The notes under the pieces are model-generated. The model was given only the letters and a program-made list of their open reading frames with translations, searched no databases and had not been told where the DNA came from. From JAHIYU01 sp964476155 (GTDB lineage Bacteria; Krumholzibacteriota; Krumholzibacteriia; LZORAL124-64-63), in the NCBI GenBank assembly GCA_964476155.1, contig CAYYYS010000012.1:9156-73155 (forward strand): DNA of 64,000 nucleotides, written 5' to 3'. Both the position numbers and the translations under genes were made by a program. Within the stretch, counting starts at the first letter, position 1; every line of letters begins with the position of its first letter. Positions 57,816-64,000 of this stretch are shown here, one piece after another.

Positions 57816-58841
57816 ATGTCAGCCAGCGAAATCCATGCTCGTCTTCAAGCGGCTTTGAGTGAACTTCAGCGGGCGGAGAAGAACGCCGTTCTGTTGTTCG
57901 GCGAGATTCTTCGGCGCAAGTTGTATCGGGATCTTGGTTACTCATCTATTCAGGTTTATGCCGCCGAAGCGCTCGGGTTCTCACCGAGTAAGACTTCGCA
58001 GTTTGTGCGACTGGCGGGGGCGCTCGAAGAGCTGCCGCAGCTGCGTCGATCGGTGGCGGCCGGTGAGTTGGGGTGGACCAAGGCGCGGGAGGTGGCCAAG
58101 GTGGCTACGCCCGAAAGTGAAGAGAGATGGATCGCCGAGGCGGAGCGGTCGAGTAGTCGCAAGTTGGAGCAAACGGTGCGGGCAACACGCAAGCGGGCGC
58201 GCCTGGCGCCGCAAGTTGCGGAGCTGCCTGCGCTGGACCTGGGCGAGCCATCGCCAGCGCTGCCCACGGACGCTCCGCTCTCGGTGAGTACAAAACTCAC
58301 GGCCGAACAGTACGCCCGCCACGAGGCTCTGTTCGAGACGATCCGCAAACGAGGCAACCGAAAAAACTCGACAGTACGGGGTATGGACCGCGCCGAGTTG
58401 TTGCTCGTCGCGCTGAACGATCTGGCGGAGAAGCTCGCGCAAGAGCCGGAAACCAAGATCGTCTCCAGCCCGCCTTATCAAGTCGTAGTTTACACGTGTA
58501 AAAAGTGTGGCAAGTCCGAGGTGCAAACCGACCGCGGTCCAAAGCCCATATCAACTGAAGTTGTGCATTGCGACGCCGTCATCCATGAGCCTAGCCAGCC
58601 CAATCGCTCGACCATCCCGCCGAAAACCCGTCAGGCTGCCATGATCAAGGCCAACCATCGTTGCGAGACACCGGGATGCGGGCGGACACGGTTCCTGGAG
58701 GTTCATCATCGGCGTCCGCGATCGCTGGGGGGCAGCAACGAGGTGACCAACCTCCAGGTGCTATGTTCGAGTTGCCACCAGCTGGTCCATCAACGAGGAC
58801 AATCGCAACCGGCACAGCATCAATATGAGAAAACGGGGTAA
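57816..58841 (+). CDS. HNH-nuclease-domain protein (DUF222-like layout)
   Basis: A protein of 341 residues from the ATG at 57816 with GGGAGG upstream. Residues of about 1-150 are helical (ARLQAALSELQRAEKNAVLL, YRDLGYSSIQVYAAEALGFS, REVAKVATPESEERWIAEAE), like the N-terminal regions of HNH proteins of the DUF222/13E12 type. A zinc knuckle TCKKCGKSE occurs at about 227. The HNH domain is at about 265-325: HRCETPGCGRTRFLEVHHRR, PRSLGGSNEVTNLQVLCSSC, HQLVHQ, with both zinc CxxC pairs and the HH. It may be a mobile-element-associated endonuclease. It is a single gene in AT-richer surroundings. A 15-bp segment (58489-58503) recurs exactly at 20549-20563. Confidence 0.8.
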   Translation: MSASEIHARLQAALSELQRAEKNAVLLFGEILRRKLYRDLGYSSIQVYAAEALGFSPSKTSQFVRLAGALEELPQLRRSVAAGELGWTKAREVAKVATPESEERWIAEAERSSSRKLEQTVRATRKRARLAPQVAELPALDLGEPSPALPTDAPLSVSTKLTAEQYARHEALFETIRKRGNRKNSTVRGMDRAELLLVALNDLAEKLAQEPETKIVSSPPYQVVVYTCKKCGKSEVQTDRGPKPISTEVVHCDAVIHEPSQPNRSTIPPKTRQAAMIKANHRCETPGCGRTRFLEVHHRRPRSLGGSNEVTNLQVLCSSCHQLVHQRGQSQPAQHQYEKTG

Positions 58842-58906
58842 CCCGTTTCCGGAATACCCCGCCTCTCGCATGTTGATGATCGGTCCGGTGATCCAGGTCT
58901 GGCCTG

Positions 58907-59674
58907 CTAGTCACCGCTCAATAAATCCCCAAGAATCCCCTTCTTCCCCACCAGGCCGCCCACGCCGCGGTGTTCGCCCTTGTTGCGGCCTACCGCCGTG
59001 CTGATGCGGTCGACGAGGCGGCTGAATGGCAGGGTCTGCAGCCAGACCTTGCCCGGACCGGAGAGCGAAGCCAAGAAGAGGCCTTCGCCGCCGAACAGGG
59101 CGTTCTTGAAGCCGCCCACGAACTGGATGTCGTAGTCGACCGATTCCTGGAACGCCACCAGGCAGCCCGTGTCGACGCGCAGGGTTTCTCCCGGCGCGAG
59201 TTCGCGCTCCATGACGGCGCCGCCGGCGTGGCAGAAAACCATCCCGTCGCCGGTCAGGCGCTGCAGGATGAAGCCCTCGCCGCCAAATAAACCAGCGCCG
59301 AGGCGTTTGGTGAAAGCCACGTCTATGTCGAGACCATAGGCGCAACAGAGGAAGGCGTCCTTCTGGCAGAGCATGCGGCCGCCGAGGGCCGACAGATTCA
59401 TGGGGATGATCTTGCCGGGGTACGGGGCGGCGAAGGCCACGTGGGCCTTGCCCTGGCCGGTGTGCTTGAAGGTGGTGATGAAGAAGCTCTCGCCGGTGAA
59501 CACGCGTTTGAGTCCGCCGAAGATGCCGCCTTCGGCGCCGGTGTTCATCTGCACGCCCGGTTCCATGTAGAGCATGGCGCCGGCTTCGGCCTGCACCGCC
59601 TCGTCCGGGTCCAGTTCCACGATGACCGCCTGCAGGTCGTCGCCCACCAGTTCGTAATCTATCTCGTGCGCCAT
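58907..59674 (-). CDS. AIM24/TIGR00266-family protein
   Basis: A protein of 255 residues. EIDYELVGDDLQAVIVELDP is followed by EAGAMLYMEPGVQMNTG, typical of the family opening. GGLKRVFTGESFFITTFKHT, GAGLFGGEGFILQRLTGDG and GGFKNALFGGEGLFLASLSG are the repeated Gly-rich beta motifs of TIGR00266/AIM24, which form a trimeric beta-prism. PGKVWLQTLPFSRLVDRI is also conserved. The molecular role is not known in bacteria; the yeast homologue is mitochondrial. It lies 19 bp after the 5'-nucleotidase gene's stop in opposite order on the same strand, so it is upstream of nothing obvious. Confidence 0.85.
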   Translation of the reverse strand: MAHEIDYELVGDDLQAVIVELDPDEAVQAEAGAMLYMEPGVQMNTGAEGGIFGGLKRVFTGESFFITTFKHTGQGKAHVAFAAPYPGKIIPMNLSALGGRMLCQKDAFLCCAYGLDIDVAFTKRLGAGLFGGEGFILQRLTGDGMVFCHAGGAVMERELAPGETLRVDTGCLVAFQESVDYDIQFVGGFKNALFGGEGLFLASLSGPGKVWLQTLPFSRLVDRISTAVGRNKGEHRGVGGLVGKKGILGDLLSGD

Positions 59675-59693
59675 GGGTTATCCCTCCGCTTGG

Positions 59694-61268
59694 TTATTGT
59701 CGTGTGATGCGGCCGCCCTCGGCCGCTTCGATCGTGCCTGCTTTTTCGATCGCCTCGATGACCACGTCGGTGATCGAGCCGCCGGCGTTGCGCGTCTCGG
59801 GCCGCGCCATGTCCAGGTAGACTGCCGACTGCATGGCCACGTAGTCGGGACACGCCACCGTATAGACGCGATCGGGATCGACAGGTTGCCCGTCGATGGT
59901 CGCTTCGATGATCTCCACGCCCGCCTCGTCGCCCGAATAGACATAGCGGAGGCCGGCCACCTGCAGGATGCCGTGCTCACCGGACTCGGCGGCCATGGCA
60001 TTGACCCGCGCGATGTGCATCAGCCCGGCTCCGTCTATCTCGAAGGTCACGAGCATGTTGGAGAACGGCAGCATGGTGTGGATGTCCAGCAGGGTCAGGG
60101 GGCCCGGCGGGAAGTTGGTGCGGATGGTGCCCGAGTTGAGCAGGGCCGCGTCGGCATCGGCCGCGGCGCGCAGGGCGTCGCAGATCCAGTCGCCCACGTT
60201 GCTCTCCTGGCGGCTGCTGCGGCGCCAGTTCACGGCGAGTTCGCCGATAACACGACCGTACTCGGCGTCGACGCGCGCGGTGGCGGCGGCCACAGCGGCT
60301 TCCAGTTCCGGTGCGGCAGTGCGCCCCTCGGCCATCAGCGTGATCAGGCGTCCGTCGTACTCGACGATGCGGTCGTCGGACACCTGCAGGTCGAGTCGGC
60401 CCAGGTTCTTCATTTTCGAGCCGGCCTGGACCACCAGGATTTCGCCGATCCGTACCGGGCGGTTCAATCGCGTGTGGGAGTGGCCGCCAACGATCAGGTC
60501 GATGCCCGAGCCGTTCAGGGCCCGAGCGAGCGTGGTATCGGTGTTCGCGCCGTTGTGGGTGATCAGCACGAGCAGGTCGGTCCGGGGGTCGAGCTCGGCG
60601 GCCCAGCGGCGCGCGGTCTCGGCCTGGTCGTCCAGGCGCAGTCCCTTCACGCGCGGCTCGGCGCAGACCTCGAAGAGCCCCTGGCAGGACACGCCCATCA
60701 CGCCCACGCGCAGGTCGCCGCGTTCGAGCAGCAGGGGCTCGGCCGGAAACTCCAGATCGCCTTTTTCGTTGCGCAGGTCCAGGGCCATCAAAGGGAAATC
60801 GGCACGGCCGGCCAGGGCGCGGATGTTGGCGCGACCCAGGTCGAACTCGTGGTTGCCGATCACGCCGGCGTCGAAGCCCAGCAGGTTGAGCATATCGATC
60901 CAGGCGGCGCCGCGGATTCCGTCGTCCATCATCTCGCCGAAGGGGTTGCCGGTCATGAAATCGCCGCCGTCCAACAGCAGCGACGGGGCGGCGTCCCGGC
61001 GTTGCTCCGTCAGATGCGCGGCCAATGCCACAACACCGCCCACGGGAGCGCGGTCGTCTCGCCACGTGGCGGGCTCGGGCAGGAAGGTACAGTGGCTGTC
61101 GTTGACGTGGAAGACGGTCAGGTTCCAGGGGCCGTCACCCGGAACGGGGAGCGGCGGGGGCGGCGGCGCATCGCAGACGTCGGTCTTGCAGTTGGGGGCG
61201 CAGCCGATTGCGAGTAACGCGGCCAAGGTCACCAGTATCAAGAACACATGCGGGAATCGGTGTTTCAT
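59694..61268 (-). CDS. 5'-nucleotidase/UshA-type metallophosphoesterase lipoprotein
   Basis: A protein of 524 residues from the ATG at 61268 (one 6 bp upstream is possible). HVFLILVTLAALLAIGCAPN carries a lipobox at about residue 23. The metallophosphoesterase domain has WNLTVFHVNDSHCTFLPEPA with D-x-H, SLLLDGGDFMTGNPFGEMM, VIGNHEFDLG (GNHE), LLVLITHNG and IDLIVGGHSHTRLN (GHSH). The C-terminal 5'-nucleotidase domain (about 325-524) has ESNVGDWICDALRAAADADA, LNSGTIRTNFPPGPLTLLDI and MLPFSNMLVTFEIDGAGL. It hydrolyses nucleotides or related phosphoesters outside the cytoplasm. The fold and metal sites look complete. It ends 19 bp before the AIM24-like gene. Confidence 0.9.
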   Translation of the reverse strand: MKHRFPHVFLILVTLAALLAIGCAPNCKTDVCDAPPPPPLPVPGDGPWNLTVFHVNDSHCTFLPEPATWRDDRAPVGGVVALAAHLTEQRRDAAPSLLLDGGDFMTGNPFGEMMDDGIRGAAWIDMLNLLGFDAGVIGNHEFDLGRANIRALAGRADFPLMALDLRNEKGDLEFPAEPLLLERGDLRVGVMGVSCQGLFEVCAEPRVKGLRLDDQAETARRWAAELDPRTDLLVLITHNGANTDTTLARALNGSGIDLIVGGHSHTRLNRPVRIGEILVVQAGSKMKNLGRLDLQVSDDRIVEYDGRLITLMAEGRTAAPELEAAVAAATARVDAEYGRVIGELAVNWRRSSRQESNVGDWICDALRAAADADAALLNSGTIRTNFPPGPLTLLDIHTMLPFSNMLVTFEIDGAGLMHIARVNAMAAESGEHGILQVAGLRYVYSGDEAGVEIIEATIDGQPVDPDRVYTVACPDYVAMQSAVYLDMARPETRNAGGSITDVVIEAIEKAGTIEAAEGGRITRQ

Positions 61269-61293
61269 ATCCACTCCGTAATTTCGGGTATCT

Positions 61294-61860
61294 TCATTGG
61301 CCGGCGCAGACCTGGGCCTGCAGGCGCAACAAGTACTCCTTGTTGCCGCCCTTGCCGCCGAGGATCGGGGACGCGACCGGCTCGCCTATCACCACGGACA
61401 GCTCCGCGAGATCGGCCAGGATGCGCGCGAGGATATCCGGGTGGCGAGCTTCGGGGAGACGGCCCTTTTCCAGCCAGTCCCGCGGAGCTTCGTAGTGGGT
61501 CTTGAGCAGGGTTACGATCTCGCCACCGGGAGACAACAGCTCCAGCGCCTTGGGAATGATCTTGCACTGACGGGTCCAGCCGGCGTCGATCACAACCAGG
61601 GAACAGGCCTCAGGCAACTCCACATGCATGGCGTTGGTGCGCTCCATGACGATCACGCGGTCATCGTTGCGCAGCTTCCAGTCCAGCACCCCGTAGCCCG
61701 TGTCCACGGCATAGACCCGTGTCGCGCCGCGTTGGATCAACACATCCGTGAAGCCGCCCGTGCTGCAGCCCAGGTCGGCGCAGACGCGTCCGGCGGGGTC
61801 CACGTCGAAGTGGTCCAGGGCGAAGGCCAGTTTTTCGGCGCCACGAGACACGTAAGGCAT
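61294..61860 (-). CDS. TlyA-like FtsJ-domain RNA methyltransferase without S4 domain
   Basis: A protein of 188 residues. PYVSRGAEKLAFALDHFDVD is the TlyA motif that normally follows an N-terminal S4 domain; here the protein starts with it. GRVCADLGCSTGGFTDVLIQ is the SAM-binding motif, VYAVDTGYGVLDWKLRNDDR motif II, and SLVVIDAGWTRQCKIIPKAL the catalytic region. The C-terminus (SPILGGKGGNKEYLLRLQAQ) is typical. TlyA enzymes 2'-O-methylate rRNA. Without S4 the target may differ. It lies 25 bp upstream of the nucleotidase gene. Confidence 0.8.
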   Translation of the reverse strand: MPYVSRGAEKLAFALDHFDVDPAGRVCADLGCSTGGFTDVLIQRGATRVYAVDTGYGVLDWKLRNDDRVIVMERTNAMHVELPEACSLVVIDAGWTRQCKIIPKALELLSPGGEIVTLLKTHYEAPRDWLEKGRLPEARHPDILARILADLAELSVVIGEPVASPILGGKGGNKEYLLRLQAQVCAGQ

Positions 61861-61968
61861 CGTCTTTTCCTGCCGATCATCTTAGTGTTCTGTTGCCCGG
61901 CGACGAATAATAGACCATGATGCGAGCGTGGGGAAACGATTCCCGGGACGAGCGTGCAGCATAATCGA

Positions 61969-63282
61969 ATGAAGCCATTCCTGATGAAGAGACCCTGGAA
62001 CCACCTCTCGGTCCTGCTCCTGTTGCAGTTGGTCGTCTTCGTGACGTACTGGCGCGTCACGGCATTGCCCCTCTGGAACCCTCTCGACTTCGGACTGCTC
62101 TACGACGCCCATGTCATGAGCGCCAACCTCGACACCTTCTTCACGCATATCGGCACCCTATTCAGCCAACCCCTGCTGCGGCTCGTCCTGATGTACGAGT
62201 ATCACCTCTTCGGGATCGAACCCGCCGGCTACCTGACGATCAACATCGCCCTGCACGGGCTGAACTCGTTCATCGTCTACCTGCTGGTGTACATGCTGTT
62301 CCCCAGGGAGCGGTTGGCCAACCTGGCCTCGCTGCTCTTCGCCTTGTCGGTGGGACACTATGGCAAGTTGCTCATGAGTATCTCCGGGGTCGAGTCGTTG
62401 ATGCTCTCATTTTTCTACCTGATGGTGCTGTACGCCCTGATCCGGAACGACTTCCATTACGGCGGGCGCGTCTGGTCCGGGTGGTACCTGTTCGGCCTGG
62501 CGGTCTATGTGCTGGCGGGACTGACGGGAGCCATGTCGTTCTCCATCCTGGGCGGCCTGGTGGCCTACCGCTTCTTCTTCTACAAGGAGCGGGGCGGTCG
62601 GGCCGTATTCCCGCCTAGCCTGATGATCCTGGTCGTCGTCGGTTCGTTGATCTTCGCCGCCCAGCATATCTGGGGTTACCAGAGTCCTGATACCACGGCG
62701 ACCGAACCCCTGGGACCGCTCCACGCGGTGTGGTTCTCTTTCAAGACCATCTTCCGCTATCTGAATCTGATCGTGTTCCCACTGCAGGAGAGCTCCATGC
62801 TCAGCTCTTCGCATCCGCTCATCCAGCTTATCTATGATTGGCGCGTGGTCGTTCGATCGTTGGTGGCACTGGGTGTCATTTCCTTCAGCTTCTTCGGGCT
62901 CGTTTTCGGCGGCAGGTCGGTGCGGTTCTTCATCGCCTGGACCTATATCACGGTGCTGCCGTTCACGGTCATCGCCACCACGGGCTCCTGGCTCAACATC
63001 CAATATCTCTATATGGCCTCCATCGGGTTCTGCGTGATCCTGGCCGGCGGGACGGTGGGCTGCATGGGCCTGCTGGCTTCCCAACGCTGGAAACGACTGG
63101 CGCCCCTGGCCGCGCCGCTGCTCTTCGTCTTGATCAGCCAGACGGTCGTTGTCCGGTTGACGGCCCGGAACACCCTACACGCCGAGGGATCCCGCGCGCA
63201 GGAACTGCACAGGGTCCTGGAGCAGCAGATCGAGGGATACGAGCCACAATCCACAATATCCCCGGATTTGCCGTCGAATTAG
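61969..63282 (+). CDS. Polytopic membrane protein, possibly GT-C-like
   Basis: A protein of 437 residues with about ten hydrophobic helices. A GTG at 61954 is an alternative start. The opening LSVLLLLQLVVFVTYWRVTA is followed by a loop PLWNPLDFGLLYDAHVMSAN, then TINIALHGLNSFIVYLLVYM and LFPRERLANLASLLFALSVG, which resemble the segments after helix 3 in TMTC/GT-C-type proteins (HLxNxxLxLL, FAxHP). There is no TPR tail. Sugar transfer to lipid or protein is a guess. The gene is alone between the TlyA-like gene (divergent) and the dehydrogenase gene. Confidence 0.5.
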   Translation: MKPFLMKRPWNHLSVLLLLQLVVFVTYWRVTALPLWNPLDFGLLYDAHVMSANLDTFFTHIGTLFSQPLLRLVLMYEYHLFGIEPAGYLTINIALHGLNSFIVYLLVYMLFPRERLANLASLLFALSVGHYGKLLMSISGVESLMLSFFYLMVLYALIRNDFHYGGRVWSGWYLFGLAVYVLAGLTGAMSFSILGGLVAYRFFFYKERGGRAVFPPSLMILVVVGSLIFAAQHIWGYQSPDTTATEPLGPLHAVWFSFKTIFRYLNLIVFPLQESSMLSSSHPLIQLIYDWRVVVRSLVALGVISFSFFGLVFGGRSVRFFIAWTYITVLPFTVIATTGSWLNIQYLYMASIGFCVILAGGTVGCMGLLASQRWKRLAPLAAPLLFVLISQTVVVRLTARNTLHAEGSRAQELHRVLEQQIEGYEPQSTISPDLPSN

Positions 63283-63393
63283 CTTTTCCCCAGGAAATCG
63301 CCGTATATCTTTGTTCGAACACACATGAATTTCCGCGTTCGGTGCGCTGCGCCGGGCACTGTGCGGCAACCTCAGGGCCAGGAGGATTTGGAC

Positions 63394-64000
63394 ATGGCGA
63401 AGTACAAGATCGGCTGGATGCCGGGTGACGGTGTTGGCGTCGATGTCATGGACGCGACCAAGATCGTGCTGGACAAGCTGGGCTTCGATGCCGAGTACGT
63501 CCACGGCGATATCGGCTGGGAGTTCTGGAAGACCGAAGCCGACCCCCTGCCGGCGCGGACGATCGACATGTTGAACAACGTGGACGCCGCCCTCTTCGGT
63601 GCCATCACCAGCATGCCCAAGGAAGAGGCCGAGGCCGCACTGAGCGATGAGCTCCGGGGCACCGGCAAGGTGTATCGCAGCCCCATCGTGCGGCTGCGCC
63701 AGGAGTTCAACCTCAAGACCAACCTGCGGCCCTGCAAGGCCTACTCCGGCAACCCGCTGAACTACAAGGACGGCCTCGACCTGGTGGTCTTCCGCCAGAA
63801 TACCGAGGGCCTGTACGCGGGCGTCGAGTACCACCCGCTGCCCCAGGACGTCCGCGATAAGCTCACCTCGACGCACCCCGCACAGATGGGCAAGATGGAC
63901 GGCGTGGACAATGCGGACATCGCCATCAGCTGTCGCATCTTCACCCGCGACGGCTGCCGCAACATCATCCGCGACGGCTTCGAGTACGCGAAGAAGTTCG
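63394..64000 (+). CDS. Isocitrate/isopropylmalate dehydrogenase family protein, N-terminal part
   Basis: The first 202 codons of a gene that runs off the right edge, with AGGAGG before the ATG. KIGWMPGDGVGVDVMDATKI is the opening (GDGxGxE-like), DAALFGAITSMPKEE the adenine-side loop. SPIVRLRQEFNLKTNLRPCK has the substrate-binding R-x-x-x-x-L-x-x-x-x-R-P set, and LDLVVFRQNTEGLYAGVEYH the N-T-E-G-L-Y-A-G motif. IAISCRIFTRDGCRNIIRDG holds another conserved Arg. It oxidatively decarboxylates isocitrate or 3-isopropylmalate-like acids with NAD(P). The long acidic-basic insert (KLTSTHPAQMGKMDGV) is seen in NAD-type isocitrate dehydrogenase relatives; the exact substrate is open. Confidence 0.9.
   Translation, partial: MAKYKIGWMPGDGVGVDVMDATKIVLDKLGFDAEYVHGDIGWEFWKTEADPLPARTIDMLNNVDAALFGAITSMPKEEAEAALSDELRGTGKVYRSPIVRLRQEFNLKTNLRPCKAYSGNPLNYKDGLDLVVFRQNTEGLYAGVEYHPLPQDVRDKLTSTHPAQMGKMDGVDNADIAISCRIFTRDGCRNIIRDGFEYAKKF

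Noticed and set aside
59673..61217. 514-codon plus-strand open frame
   Set aside because: Antisense to the 5'-nucleotidase gene, which has intact metal motifs.

Overview
The window is a high-GC bacterial chromosome segment, probably from an uncultured member of the FCB-side lineages such as Krumholzibacteriota or Eisenbacteria. That placement is an inference from gene style, not a search. Two things support it. Six exported proteins end in a FlgD-like beta-sandwich carrying a PNPFNP-type motif, a tail typical of those phyla. Three further exported proteins share a short C-terminal tag, W-G-D/E-V-K-x-L/I-Y/F. The late menaquinone genes occur as a ubiD-ubiE-ubiX-ubiA block, the arrangement expected of the futalosine route. 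No rRNA, tRNA, CRISPR array or insertion sequence was recognised.

Layout. 1-4.9 kb: start of a secreted subtilisin-type protease, a broken trpF-like gene, yjjX, a second broken gene, two Cys-rich exported proteins, an OsmC protein and a YihY-type membrane protein. 5-10 kb: S9 peptidase, a small FlgD-tailed exported protein and a putative glycoside-hydrolase-like protein. 10-16.4 kb: a compact minus-strand run (DASS transporter, two Smr proteins, pteridine-reductase-like SDR, DUF2797, a small membrane protein, a hexapeptide-repeat protein), then plus-strand SpmA/SpmB-like and DinB genes. 16.4-18.4 kb: AT-richer island with a frameshifted AlbA_2/Schlafen-like gene. 18.4-23.1 kb: RCC1-like repeat protein, lipoprotein and outer-membrane protein. 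23-30 kb: methyltransferase, Fe-SOD, rarD, two divergent broken methyltransferases and a phospholipase-D-like exported protein. 30-38.5 kb: pgi, M1 aminopeptidase, thiI, NlpC/P60 lipoprotein, a 171-bp palindromic element, an RlmD/TrmA-family methyltransferase and a membrane glycosyltransferase. 38.7-45.5 kb: FlgD-tailed exported protein, broken ECF sigma gene with an intact anti-sigma gene, TrmJ-like methyltransferase, double parvulin and a tagged exported protein. 45.9-49.6 kb: menaquinone block. 49.8-53.2 kb: sigma factor, membrane protein, radical SAM/SPASM enzyme, Cys-rich precursor peptide and a structured non-coding block. 53-64 kb: methyltransferase, related exported proteins, HNH protein, AIM24-like protein, 5'-nucleotidase lipoprotein, TlyA-like methyltransferase, membrane protein and the start of an isocitrate/isopropylmalate dehydrogenase.

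The best candidate for an undescribed system is at 51.2-52.9 kb. A 63-residue peptide with six alternating cysteines (CxCxCxCxCxC) lies 12 bp upstream of a radical SAM/SPASM maturase. This is the layout of a radical-SAM RiPP (sactipeptide or ranthipeptide type), with a core I do not recognise. A structured, terminator-ended intergenic block lies just beyond it.

The second striking feature is decay of one kind. At least five genes keep their start and end but have lost their middle: trpF-like, an unnamed gene next to yjjX, two back-to-back methyltransferases and an ECF sigma factor. Two more genes are frameshifted at homopolymers. This could be real genome erosion or an assembly artefact, and read mapping would decide.
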